This document shows positions 54,250 to 63,064 of a stretch of 64,000 nt of DNA, piece by piece (the stretch's first letter is position 1; each line of letters begins with the position of its first letter). Source of the stretch: Saprospiraceae bacterium (lineage in GTDB: Bacteria; Bacteroidota; Bacteroidia; Chitinophagales; Saprospiraceae). The DNA is taken from positions 868,001 through 932,000 of the forward strand of contig JADJNF010000008.1 in assembly GCA_016714445.1 (NCBI GenBank), in the 5' to 3' direction. The translations under genes and the position numbers were made by a program. Under the pieces are notes generated by a model. That model ran no database searches. It was not told where the DNA came from and saw only the letters and a program-made list of their open reading frames with translations.

Positions 54250-54423
54250 ATGTTAAACATTATCAACAATATTTTGCCCGATCCAATAAAAGAGCTTTTG
54301 AAGGACGTGACAGTTACTCAAGGTGGGCAATGGATAGAAAAAAAGGAGCTGAGGATCGCAGAAGCAAACCGAAAAATCGGAAAACACTTTAATCCTAAAT
54401 CAGCTCGAACAAGATCGTTCTAG
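54250..54423 (+). CDS. Possible 57-aa protein inside a small transcription unit
   Basis: An ATG at 54250, 30 bases after a promoter -7 box, opens a 57-codon frame starting MLNIINNILPDPIKELLKDV and ending NPKSARTRSF; it is short and ends at TAG 54421. It looks amphipathic then basic. A second, highly basic frame (54207-54392) overlaps it but its start lies before the promoter box. No family recognised. The unit could also be an untranslated small RNA. Confidence 0.4.
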   Translation: MLNIINNILPDPIKELLKDVTVTQGGQWIEKKELRIAEANRKIGKHFNPKSARTRSF

Positions 54424-54452
54424 AATTTTAAAGGTGATTTGTTAGTTAATAG

Positions 54453-54489
54453 AAAGGCGGCGCATTAAATTGTATCGCCTTTTTTTTTG
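54453..54489 (+). terminator. Rho-independent terminator of the small unit
   Basis: AAAGGCG (54453-54459) pairs with CGCCTTT (54476-54482) and is followed by a run of nine Ts (54480-54488). It is one of the clearest terminators in the window and implies a transcript of about 260 bases from the box at 54213. Confidence 0.85.
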
Positions 54490-54535
54490 GGGTTTAAACG
54501 TTTTGTCCGACATCACAACAACAATGTTAATATAA

Positions 54536-55039
54536 TCAGCCCATCATTTTACTCCATGCAAATCTTATCAACACTAAAAAGCCAATAAAAAATAATATAA
54601 ACTGATAAAAAGGCATATACGTAAATACAAAAATATGGGTTTTCTCCAAAATCCACATCATAGATATCAAAACAGTAATTATAAAAAATAGGCTTCCGAT
54701 TTTGTCAAATCCCGGAACATCATTCAGGCTGACATTCTTTTTTATAAGCCACAAAGTCACCAGCATACAGAGAATCGGAAGAATTTGGGTATATAAATTT
54801 GTTTCCAAAACAGGCTGTCGTTCAAATAAAAACATGTATGCATTAAGTGTCAGAGCAAAAATTCCAGGTATGCAGGCAAAATACACCAAAACAGTATACA
54901 AGTACTTCCAAGGCGAAACATGGCCTTCGCCACTTCCAAAAACAATCGCCAGAAACGCAGTAAACGGAAGAGCAAAAAAATAAAATAATACTATAGATGG
55001 CTGTTGAGAAACTGCTTCAAAAAACTGGCCTAGTGTCAT
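54536..55039 (-). CDS. Integral membrane protein, unknown function
   Basis: A 167-residue protein with about five transmembrane helices (about 17-37, 46-68, 84-100, 115-132, 140-160), an internal polar loop LIKKNVSLNDVPGFDKIGS and no other motif. The start codon is preceded by AAAAGGAG eight bases away, a strong Shine-Dalgarno sequence that is unusual in Bacteroidota. No family recognised; stand-alone gene. Confidence 0.75.
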   Translation of the reverse strand: MTLGQFFEAVSQQPSIVLFYFFALPFTAFLAIVFGSGEGHVSPWKYLYTVLVYFACIPGIFALTLNAYMFLFERQPVLETNLYTQILPILCMLVTLWLIKKNVSLNDVPGFDKIGSLFFIITVLISMMWILEKTHIFVFTYMPFYQFILFFIGFLVLIRFAWSKMMG

Positions 55040-55139
55040 GTTGATCTCCTTTTGGGAGTAAAAATAACTAATTTTTCCATTTCAATACTACAATAAAAAT
55101 TCTGACCCCAAACATTCAGGATTTCTAGTTATAATAACC

Positions 55140-56762
55140 TTATTTAACCACACCATCCACTTTTATTCTTTGTGGTCTATTGGCGAGTTCAAATAAGGTA
55201 TGAAAGATTAGTTTTCCGACATTTTCCATAGCGTCAAAATTTATTTTTTCAACATCATCCGTTGTTCTATGGTAATCTTCGTGGGTACCATTAAAATAAA
55301 AAATAGCCGGGATTCCATTTTTTGCAAAATTATAGTGATCTGAACGATAATAATATTTATTCGGATCATCTTCGCTATTGTACGTATAATCCAGAGTAAG
55401 TTGTGTATATTTTTTATTTACATCTTCACTTATGCTGTGTAAATCTGAGCTGAGTCTATCTGAACCAATGATATAAATATATTCCGGATTATCTTTATAC
55501 TTATCGTCGGTGCGTCCTACCATATCCACATTAATGTTTACAACCGTATTCTGTAAAGGAAAAACTGGGTTTTCTGTATAATAATGTGACCCTAAAAGTC
55601 CTTTTTCCTCGCCGCAAAACCATAAAAATACAATACTTCTTTCTGGTGCGTTGCCCTCTAAAACAGCTTGCTGACAAGACTGTGCCAACTCCAGCAAAGT
55701 GGAGGATCCTGACCCATTATCATTTGCACCATTAAAAACTTCATCCCCTCGTTTACCCAGATGATCATAATGTGCAGAAACTATTATATATTCGTTTGGT
55801 TTTGATTTACCCTGTATATATCCAATTACATTTTTACCTTCCAGAATATTGATATCTTTAGACATATTTATTGAAAAATCAATCGGCAGTTTAACGGATT
55901 CCGCTTTGCCTTTTGCATATTTTTCCCGTGCTTTTAGAATTTTATTTTCTTGGTCGCCAATGATTGCTTTTGCTACTGTAGAAGAAATATACACGTGATC
56001 CGCTGTTCTTAACTCATTTTCGGCGCGTTTACCCAGTTGAAGATTAGGAGACAATAGTTTTCTCCGGTTTTCTTCGAGTAATTTTTTAATATCATCCTCA
56101 ATGATTAGGACAAGTTTTACGCCCTTCTCTTTTGCTGCAATCAGTTTTTTATTGATGTCAACGGTCCAATCTGATTGCTCTTCCGTTTTTGTAATAATTG
56201 AAAGCCCTTTTTTATCCAAGGGTTCTCCTTTATTGATCATAATAATTTTACCCTTTACGTCGGTCTTTTTATAATCACTGTATATTTCACTATCAATACC
56301 ATATCCTAAAAATATAACTTCCTGATCTGAAATTATGGTATTGCTATTATTTACTTCAGGCATAGCTATAAAATCCCATAACAGTCTGTATCTATTGCCT
56401 CGCACATACATTTCACTATTTTTCCATTTTGAATAGGTAAACGCAACCGGTTGGTAATAATCACCAGTTGAAATGGAAGGATTTAGTCCAAGGTTACGCA
56501 ATTGTTTAGAAATATAGTCTGCTGCGAGCTCCATTCCTTTTTGACCAGTCTCCCTTCCTTCCAGCGAGTCGGAAGCCAAAATGCGCAAATGATCTCTTAA
56601 TGATGATGCCGAAATCTCTGATGCATATCTAAAAGAAAGATCTTTTGGGTTTGTAATTTTGGGTATGTTTTTATCAGGAACCGTCACCGTGCTGATATAT
56701 TGTCCTGCAACATTACCTCCGATAAATACAATTAAAATTGCTGCAAATATTTTATTCTTCAT
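55140..56762 (-). CDS. M28-family zinc aminopeptidase, exported
   Basis: About 540 residues from the ATG at 56762, which gives signal peptide MKNKIFAAILIVFIGGNVAG; the ATG at 56795 adds 11 residues that spoil the signal. An inserted PA-like domain (IFLGYGIDSEIYSDYKKTDV) precedes the M28 catalytic domain. Zinc ligands and catalytic Glu are visible in VSAHYDHLGKRG, NGANDNGSGSS, WFCGEEKGLLGS, NINVDMVGR and YYRSDHYNFAKNGIPA. A dinuclear-zinc aminopeptidase in the periplasm or outside is expected. Last gene of the DUF2723-rpiB operon, 54 bases after rpiB. Confidence 0.93.
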   Translation of the reverse strand: MKNKIFAAILIVFIGGNVAGQYISTVTVPDKNIPKITNPKDLSFRYASEISASSLRDHLRILASDSLEGRETGQKGMELAADYISKQLRNLGLNPSISTGDYYQPVAFTYSKWKNSEMYVRGNRYRLLWDFIAMPEVNNSNTIISDQEVIFLGYGIDSEIYSDYKKTDVKGKIIMINKGEPLDKKGLSIITKTEEQSDWTVDINKKLIAAKEKGVKLVLIIEDDIKKLLEENRRKLLSPNLQLGKRAENELRTADHVYISSTVAKAIIGDQENKILKAREKYAKGKAESVKLPIDFSINMSKDINILEGKNVIGYIQGKSKPNEYIIVSAHYDHLGKRGDEVFNGANDNGSGSSTLLELAQSCQQAVLEGNAPERSIVFLWFCGEEKGLLGSHYYTENPVFPLQNTVVNINVDMVGRTDDKYKDNPEYIYIIGSDRLSSDLHSISEDVNKKYTQLTLDYTYNSEDDPNKYYYRSDHYNFAKNGIPAIFYFNGTHEDYHRTTDDVEKINFDAMENVGKLIFHTLFELANRPQRIKVDGVVK

Positions 56763-56816
56763 ATGATGTAATAAGTTTGGAAAGGCAATAGACATAAATT
56801 ATTCAACTTAAATATT

Positions 56817-57245
56817 TCAACAGGGTATTTTGTTCACTCTGTTTTGATGTCTGCCTCCTTCAAATTTGGCACTCAAAAATACGTTTACTATGCGTTTTGC
56901 CATTCGCTTACTGATAAATCTTGCCGGAAGGCATAAGATATTGGCGTCATTGTGCTGTCTCGCCAATGCGCCTAGTTCTTCGGTCCAGCACAATGCTGCC
57001 CGTATACCTTTATGTTTATTGGCTGTCATACAGACACCATTTCCACTTCCACAAACAAGAATACCCAGATCAGCATGTTTTTCCTCAACATCTATGGCTA
57101 CAGGATGAGCAAAATCAGCATAATCCACAGAATCAATACCAGAGGGTCCTTTATCAGATATCTGATGGCCTTCCTTAATTAAGTAACGTACGATGAAATC
57201 TTTATACTCATATCCTGCATGATCAGAACCTATGGCTAATTTCAT
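56817..57245 (-). CDS. rpiB: Ribose-5-phosphate isomerase B
   Basis: A 142-residue RpiB/LacAB-type isomerase (pentose phosphate pathway). The start MKLAIGSDHAGYEYKDFIV, DKGPSGIDSVDYADFAHPVA, LVCGSGNGVCMTANKHKG (active-site Cys and loop) and the C-terminal EGGRHQNRVNKI are diagnostic. It lies 10 bases after the DUF2723 gene in the same operon. Confidence 0.96.
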   Translation of the reverse strand: MKLAIGSDHAGYEYKDFIVRYLIKEGHQISDKGPSGIDSVDYADFAHPVAIDVEEKHADLGILVCGSGNGVCMTANKHKGIRAALCWTEELGALARQHNDANILCLPARFISKRMAKRIVNVFLSAKFEGGRHQNRVNKIPC

Positions 57246-57255
57246 GTTGAAAATA

Positions 57256-60200
57256 TTAATTTGCTGGTGCTGTTTTAAGTAATGGATTCAACATATCAGA
57301 CATTTCCTTTTCGAATGCCGGATCTTCTACCTTCTTTGCATTATCCAGAACATCCTGAATAGCTCCTAATCTGTATTCATAATCTTGTCTGAAACTATCA
57401 AAAACATCTTTATCTGTTTGAGATTCATAGAATGTGATATACTGTTTTGTTTCTTCAGCAAGAATTCTTAAATGTTTTTTTGCAGATTCAAAATCTTTAG
57501 CACTGATCAATACATTTATAAATGGCATAATTCCTGAATCATATGGGAAATTCATATTAGGAAACGCTTCAAAATATTTATTGGCCATTGCTACAGCTTT
57601 ATCTTTAATCCCTTGTCTGTCAAATTCAATCGCAGCTCTAAGCATCACCAATTTCATCGCCTGTACTTCAGCCATATAACTTTTATCCACAAAAAGCTTC
57701 ATTTTATCAAAATTGCCCCACTTCCATTTGGTCATGACATTGTTATATACTTTTTCAACATCTATATCGCCAAATCCATATATACTTGGCAATTGTGATT
57801 TTACCCTTACTTTAGTCGGAGATAATCTAAGACCCAGACCTTCCATCTCTACATAATCATTCAGGCCAAGCAGTTTTGAAGCCTGACAGGTGATAGCAAA
57901 ATATATCGGTCTTTCGTAAAAATTGGAAGCAATAAGATCCATTACAGCCAAGTCATCTTTAGTAAAATATCCTGCATTTTCAGCAAATCTAAATTCGACC
58001 TGGTCCGCCCATTCAGATGAGTCAATATTGGGCTGTAAACCAAGCTTCATATATTTTTCACGATCTACAGGTAAATAGAAATTTCTACTAGTTACAAAGG
58101 TTTGATCCTGAATGGTATTTTTAGGATCTCTGATACTTCTCAGACCTTCAAATATATTCATAGGTGCTGCCATGTTTTCACCTCTTGGATTAGCAAAAAA
58201 TACTTGATTTCTGTTTTTACCCCGATAATCTTCTTCAGTTAATGTCAATTTGATTGGCGCTGAGTCATTGACCTTATTTCTAAGTTTATTGATGTACCAA
58301 TCCACAGCGATCAGACTAAGATTGACCACTCGTACGTCACGCCTTATATTTTCCACTTCCTGAGCATACCATAATGGATAGGTGTCATTGTCTCCATAGG
58401 TAAATATGATGGCATTCGGCTCCACACTATTAAGAAAATTGGAGGCATAATCTCTGGATGCCTGATGGTGTTTTCGGCTATGATCATCAAAATTCTGAAA
58501 TCCCATAATCACCGGTGCTGATAACACCAATAGTCCTGCAAGAACAGCAGGTGCGGGACCAGATATTTTTTGAGACAAATAGTGATATAGTGCCAAAACG
58601 CCCATCCCAATCCAAATACAGAAGGTCATAAAAGAACCGACCAATACATAATCTCTTTCTCTTGGCTCATTGGGTGGTTGGTTGGAGTAAATCACGATTC
58701 CTATTCCCGTGATGACAAAAAGAATGAGTAAGGTAGTAAAATCCTTTTTTCGCTGGACAAAATGAAAAACCAGTCCAATCAGACCAAAAATGAGCGGAAG
58801 GAAAAAATACCTATTGCTTGACTCATCATTTTTCATCGTATCCGGCAGTGCGTCCATTTTATACAGTTTGGCCTCATCTATTGGTGTAATTCCTGATTGC
58901 CAATGTCCTTTTGATATATCCCAAGGGAAATAACCCTGCTCTGCGGTCTGACGACCCACAAAATTCCACATAAAGTATCTGAAATACATCCAGTTGATCT
59001 GATAGTACATCATAAATTGCAGATTATATCCCATACCCGGTTTCCCTTTGCTGTCTCCATTCAGGGCTTCCCTCCACATTTTATGCAACTCAGGACGACC
59101 CTGGTCAGTGTGGCCTATTCGTGGAAAAAGTATTTTATCTTTCTGATCGTAGATATATTCAAACTTTTCATCTACAACTTCATATTTTTCGCCGACTCTT
59201 CCATATCTGTCTGTTCGTTTTACGTCTTTAGGTTCAGCATCGTAGTGAGGTCCTGACAATAATGGTCGCTCCCCGTATTGCTCCCTGTTGAGGTAAGGAA
59301 GTAATCTCATAGCGTCTCCGGGTACATTCATATTGATAGGGGTATCTGTATTGGCTCTGATGACCACAACACCTATGGTAGAAAATGCCACCACAATCAA
59401 TACTGCTGAAACAGCGGCAATCTGTAATATCTGATTTCCCTTCTTATGCGCATATTTCAATATGTAATAAGCTAGCCCTGCCACTATAAGCAATGTAGGA
59501 ATAATACCGGAATGAATAGGAAGTCCAAATGAATTCACAAATAAAAGTTCCATGTTTTTCCAAAGGTTAGGTATGCCTACGATCACAAACTTCATGATGA
59601 ATACAATGGCAACTACACCCAATCCCATCGCAATGATGGCACCTTTTAAAGTATGTTCTTTATATTTCTTATAATAGACCAAAAGCGCAACCGCCGGCAA
59701 GGACAAAATACTCAACAAGTGAACTCCCACGGACATTCCACTCACAAACAGACTCAAAACCAACCATCTGTTGGCATCTTTGTCATCGTCAAGAAAATAA
59801 TATTTAGTCGCTGCCCACACAGTAATAGAAGTAAACATAGTAGACATTGCATACACCTCACCTTCAACTGCAGAAAACCAGATAGATGTGCTGAAAGCGG
59901 TAGACAATCCCGCTGCCAATCCGGCTAAAGCTAAAGCAATGTTCTGGCTTTGAGTGGTTTCAGTACTTCTACCCACCAAAGCAAGTTTTCCAAACATAAT
60001 AGTAACCCATGCTATCATGGTAGCTGCAATGGATGTACAAAGCGCCGACATCAGGTTTACTGCAAATGCAATATCTGCAGGATCATCAGAAAAAATAGTG
60101 GCCAACCAGGCAAACATTCTTCCGATCAAGACAAAAAGGCCAGCCCCCGGCGGGTGAACTACCTGCAATTTATATGCACCAAGAATAAACTCACCACAGT

Positions 60201-60303
60201 CCCAAAGACTACCCGTGCGCTCTACAGAGTGATAGTAAACTATAAAACTGATCAAAAAAACCAGCAGACCTGAAATGTTGGAAAATTTCCTTAGTGATTG
60301 CAT
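57256..60303 (-). CDS. DUF2723 polytopic membrane protein (GT-C-like)
   Basis: A 1015-residue protein of the DUF2723 family. The N-terminal LWDCGEFILGAYKLQVVHPP with a cluster of hydrophobic helices up to about 620 resembles the mannosyltransferase-like GT-C fold; the second half (about 620-1015) is a soluble region with helical repeats near its end. DUF2723 proteins are conserved in Bacteroidota and are suspected to glycosylate proteins or lipids, which is inference. It is the first gene of an operon with rpiB and an M28 peptidase; a promoter box is 40 bases upstream. Confidence 0.92.
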   Translation of the reverse strand: MQSLRKFSNISGLLVFLISFIVYYHSVERTGSLWDCGEFILGAYKLQVVHPPGAGLFVLIGRMFAWLATIFSDDPADIAFAVNLMSALCTSIAATMIAWVTIMFGKLALVGRSTETTQSQNIALALAGLAAGLSTAFSTSIWFSAVEGEVYAMSTMFTSITVWAATKYYFLDDDKDANRWLVLSLFVSGMSVGVHLLSILSLPAVALLVYYKKYKEHTLKGAIIAMGLGVVAIVFIMKFVIVGIPNLWKNMELLFVNSFGLPIHSGIIPTLLIVAGLAYYILKYAHKKGNQILQIAAVSAVLIVVAFSTIGVVVIRANTDTPINMNVPGDAMRLLPYLNREQYGERPLLSGPHYDAEPKDVKRTDRYGRVGEKYEVVDEKFEYIYDQKDKILFPRIGHTDQGRPELHKMWREALNGDSKGKPGMGYNLQFMMYYQINWMYFRYFMWNFVGRQTAEQGYFPWDISKGHWQSGITPIDEAKLYKMDALPDTMKNDESSNRYFFLPLIFGLIGLVFHFVQRKKDFTTLLILFVITGIGIVIYSNQPPNEPRERDYVLVGSFMTFCIWIGMGVLALYHYLSQKISGPAPAVLAGLLVLSAPVIMGFQNFDDHSRKHHQASRDYASNFLNSVEPNAIIFTYGDNDTYPLWYAQEVENIRRDVRVVNLSLIAVDWYINKLRNKVNDSAPIKLTLTEEDYRGKNRNQVFFANPRGENMAAPMNIFEGLRSIRDPKNTIQDQTFVTSRNFYLPVDREKYMKLGLQPNIDSSEWADQVEFRFAENAGYFTKDDLAVMDLIASNFYERPIYFAITCQASKLLGLNDYVEMEGLGLRLSPTKVRVKSQLPSIYGFGDIDVEKVYNNVMTKWKWGNFDKMKLFVDKSYMAEVQAMKLVMLRAAIEFDRQGIKDKAVAMANKYFEAFPNMNFPYDSGIMPFINVLISAKDFESAKKHLRILAEETKQYITFYESQTDKDVFDSFRQDYEYRLGAIQDVLDNAKKVEDPAFEKEMSDMLNPLLKTAPAN

Positions 60304-60342
60304 ATCAATGATTGAAACTTGATGTTTTTAAATAGAAAGTTG

Positions 60343-60370
60343 CAAAATTAATAAATTTACTTTAAAACAA
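60343..60370 (-). promoter_or_regulatory. Promoter of the DUF2723 operon
   Basis: On the minus strand TTG (60370-60368) is followed after 17 bases by TAATTTTG (60350-60343), 40 bases before the DUF2723 start. This is close to the TTTG-N19-TAnnTTTG consensus. Confidence 0.55.
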
Positions 60371-60481
60371 GTATTAATGTGTAATATGGTCTGATTATAC
60401 TGAATTAACCACGGTATAAAACAAGGTTTACATTCATTTTATTGTAAAATTATGGCCTGATTTTTCTTCATTTATGACAAC

Positions 60482-60515
60482 TTTGTCGACTTATGGTTTA
60501 AAAGCCTTACTTTTG
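60482..60515 (+). promoter_or_regulatory. Promoter of the small-membrane-protein/pseudouridine synthase unit
   Basis: TTTG at 60482-60485 and TACTTTTG at 60508-60515 (22 bases apart) fit the Bacteroidota promoter pattern. It lies inside the longer possible frame starting 60474, so the real start is at 60552. Confidence 0.6.
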
Positions 60516-60551
60516 TGGCATGTTTTGTATTTCAATACTTATTATAATATC

Positions 60552-60716
60552 ATGATTAAGTATCTAATTTTATCTGCGATCGGATATTTTATATTTACCA
60601 ACTATATCACACCAATGCTGGAAGGTAATAAACCAAATCGGTTTAATGAACATTCAGAAAGAAAAAATAAAAACAATCATGAAGATGAATATGTTGATTA
60701 CGAAGAAGTTGATTAA
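60552..60716 (+). CDS. Small membrane-anchored protein (DUF4834-like)
   Basis: Starting from the ATG at 60552 this is a 54-residue protein: one hydrophobic N-terminal helix (IKYLILSAIGYFIFTNYI) and a highly charged tail ending DEYVDYEEVD. Resembles the DUF4834 family in size and layout only. The ATG at 60474 is rejected because the promoter elements lie after it. It is four bases upstream of the pseudouridine synthase. Confidence 0.6.
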   Translation: MIKYLILSAIGYFIFTNYITPMLEGNKPNRFNEHSERKNKNNHEDEYVDYEEVD

Positions 60717-60720
60717 CTAA

Positions 60721-61446
60721 TTGAATGAAAATAACGTGGATCTTTCTATATTAAATAATCTTACAAATAAAAATTCTTTTGAGTCTAACTATACGGTCAT
60801 CGATGAAACGGATGATTTTATAGTAATACTCAAAAAATATGGTATTGCTGTTCAGGCAACAGACAAGAATGTATATGATCTTGAAACTGTACTCAATACC
60901 AAATATAAAGAACAGGTACATGTTCTTAACCGTATCGACCAACCAGTGTCTGGCCTGGTTATTTTTGGGAAAAATAAGGTATTCTCGGCTGAATTTACTG
61001 AAATGCTCAAAGCAAGAACCGTTAAAAAAACTTATCTTGCTCTAGTCGCCGGAACACCAAATCAAGAAAAAACCGAGTTACATCATTTCATCAAAAAACT
61101 GCATAACCGTGCCATGACTGCTGACGAACAGGTAGATGAGAATTTTAAAGAAGCCATTCTCGAGTATTCTTTACTTCAGTCGTTTGATAATTACCATTTG
61201 CTCAAAATAGATCTGAAAACAGGAAGGTTTCACCAGATCAGGGCACAACTTGCTACCGTTGAACTGCCCATAAAAGGAGATCTCAAGTATGGTTCTCGCA
61301 GACCGAATCTTGATCGAAGTATATGTCTCGTTTCATACAAACTGGAGTTTATACATCCTTTTACCGGTAAAAAACATGAGTATACGTCTCCATTACCAGA
61401 TAATGATGTGATCTGGGGTCTGGTAGATCAATCGCTCATTGAGTAA
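60721..61446 (+). CDS. RluA-family pseudouridine synthase
   Basis: A 241-residue enzyme that isomerises uridine in rRNA or tRNA. The catalytic Asp73 is in VHVLNRIDQPVSGLVIFGK (RluA motif II, RxD). KTYLALV, FHQIRAQLATVELPIKGDLK and LEFIHPFTGK follow in the expected order. No S4 domain precedes it. The start is TTG at 60721 or GTG at 60736; no ATG is available in frame. Cotranscribed with the small membrane protein four bases upstream. Confidence 0.9.
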   Translation: MNENNVDLSILNNLTNKNSFESNYTVIDETDDFIVILKKYGIAVQATDKNVYDLETVLNTKYKEQVHVLNRIDQPVSGLVIFGKNKVFSAEFTEMLKARTVKKTYLALVAGTPNQEKTELHHFIKKLHNRAMTADEQVDENFKEAILEYSLLQSFDNYHLLKIDLKTGRFHQIRAQLATVELPIKGDLKYGSRRPNLDRSICLVSYKLEFIHPFTGKKHEYTSPLPDNDVIWGLVDQSLIE

Positions 61447-61465
61447 TTTTTCCAGCTTTATTTCA

Positions 61466-61473
61466 TACCTTTG
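61466..61473 (+). promoter_or_regulatory. Bacteroidota -7 box (TACCTTTG)
   Basis: Exact TAnnTTTG match 16 bases upstream of thiL, implying a very short leader. Confidence 0.45.
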
Positions 61474-61489
61474 CCCATAATTTTTTATC

Positions 61490-62536
61490 ATGAGCAATAA
61501 TACTTATTCTACTTTTACAGATGTAAATTCACTTGGTGAGTTTGGACTGATAGATGCACTGACCAAAGATCATCCTGCAGTTCAGGCCAGTACGGTAAAG
61601 GGTGTGGGTGACGATGGTGCAGTGATTAATAACACAAATGAAGTTACAGTCATTTCCACTGATATGCTGGTAGAAGGTATACATTTTGATCTGATGTATA
61701 CTCCGCTCAAACATCTTGGATACAAATCAGTAGTCGTTAATCTGTCTGATATCTTCGCTATGAATGCAGTACCATCTCAGATTACCGTATCCATTGCTAT
61801 ATCCAATAAATATAGTCTCGAAGCACTTAAAGAATTTTACGAAGGAATTTATACCGCATGTAAAATGTATCAAGTAGACCTGGTGGGAGGAGATACTACT
61901 TCATCTCCCAAAGGCATGGTAATCAGTATCACTGCTATAGGACAAGCAAAAAAGGAGGACATTGTTTACAGAAATGGTGCAAAAAAAGGGGATATCATTT
62001 GTGTCACTGGTGACCTGGGTGCATCATACCTTGGGCTTCAGATACTTGAGAGAGAAAAGCAGGTGTACCTGGCCCATCCCGGAGTACAGCCCGAACTGGA
62101 AAATAGTCAGTATCTGATAGAAAGACAACTCAAGCCGGAAGCACAGGCAGGAGCCATAGATTATTTTAAAAAAATGAACATCAGACCCACATCAATGATT
62201 GATGTCTCTGATGGTTTGGCCAGTGAAATCATACATATCTGCCAACAATCAGGAACAGGAGCTTTTATAGAAGAGGGGAAGGTGCCCCTACACCCGGATA
62301 CAGAACGTACTGCCCTTGAATTTAACCTGGACCCCATCACGTGTGCATTACATGGTGGAGAAGATTATGAGCTTTTGTTTACAATTGACGAAAAAGATCT
62401 GGACAAAATCAGGTTTATGCCGGAAGTTTTTATCATAGGAGAAATCACAGATGCGAAGGAAGGTATTACTCTGCACACTACCGGTGGCAACATACACCCG
62501 ATCACATCACAGGGATGGAATCATTTCAGGGAATAG
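61490..62536 (+). CDS. thiL: Thiamine-monophosphate kinase
   Basis: A 348-residue ATP-dependent kinase forming thiamine pyrophosphate, cytoplasmic. The start GEFGLIDALTKDHP, GVGDDGAVI, STDMLVEGIHFD, VNLSDIFAMNAVPSQITVS, DLVGGDTTSS and the later MIDVSDGLASEI and HGGEDYELLFT are the hallmarks of ThiL. No riboswitch is seen upstream and no other thi gene is present. Confidence 0.96.
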   Translation: MSNNTYSTFTDVNSLGEFGLIDALTKDHPAVQASTVKGVGDDGAVINNTNEVTVISTDMLVEGIHFDLMYTPLKHLGYKSVVVNLSDIFAMNAVPSQITVSIAISNKYSLEALKEFYEGIYTACKMYQVDLVGGDTTSSPKGMVISITAIGQAKKEDIVYRNGAKKGDIICVTGDLGASYLGLQILEREKQVYLAHPGVQPELENSQYLIERQLKPEAQAGAIDYFKKMNIRPTSMIDVSDGLASEIIHICQQSGTGAFIEEGKVPLHPDTERTALEFNLDPITCALHGGEDYELLFTIDEKDLDKIRFMPEVFIIGEITDAKEGITLHTTGGNIHPITSQGWNHFRE

Positions 62537-62609
62537 TAATCAAAGTGAAAGATTATTGAGATAAATACGGCGTTTATTACAAAATTTATTATGCTTGAAA
62601 TAATCATAC

Positions 62610-63056
62610 ATGTCGTCAATACTAAATTTTATAACATCTTTAGGACCAATACTTTCACTGATTGGTACTTATCTTCTTATTCTTTCACATACTAAATCCC
62701 ATGAAATAGAACACACTATAAAAAAGGGTAAAGTAGCAGAAGGCACTGTGACCGAACTTCGGGAAAATCCGGATCACAGTGATTTAATGTCAAAACTTAA
62801 AGCTAAGGCACCGGTCGTAGATTTTCATACCACCAATGGCTGGTATCGTCACTACTCTACGACGTACAAAGACCCAAGCCCTTATGAAATAGGTCAAAAA
62901 GTAAAAATCTACCATTATTTATATAAATCGAGACATGAGATGGCCCTGGAAGATGATGAACCGGGTACTTTACCAAAAACATTATTAAAATGGGGCATCC
63001 TAATTTGTGCCGTCGGGTATCCAATACTGTTGTCAAAATTGGGTGGACTGTTTTGA
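62610..63056 (+). CDS. DUF3592-like membrane protein
   Basis: A 148-residue protein with transmembrane segments at about 9-27 and 125-145 and a middle beta-rich region (VAEGTVTELRENPDHSDL and VDFHTTNGWYRHYST), the usual layout of DUF3592 proteins. Function unknown. Its stop is eight bases from the convergent end of the hybrid regulator. Confidence 0.75.
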   Translation: MSSILNFITSLGPILSLIGTYLLILSHTKSHEIEHTIKKGKVAEGTVTELRENPDHSDLMSKLKAKAPVVDFHTTNGWYRHYSTTYKDPSPYEIGQKVKIYHYLYKSRHEMALEDDEPGTLPKTLLKWGILICAVGYPILLSKLGGLF

Positions 63057-63064
63057 TTTTCTTG

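Noticed and set aside
54207..54392. 61-residue basic frame after glgB
   Set aside because: Its start precedes the promoter -7 box at 54213, and a better placed ATG at 54250 opens a different frame.
58000..60300. Long frames on the plus strand within the DUF2723 gene
   Set aside because: They have no start context or known motifs and are opposite-strand shadows of the 1015-aa gene.
60474..60551. 26-residue N-terminal extension of the small membrane protein
   Set aside because: Promoter elements at 60482-60515 lie inside it; the ATG at 60552 gives a standard hydrophobic N-terminus.
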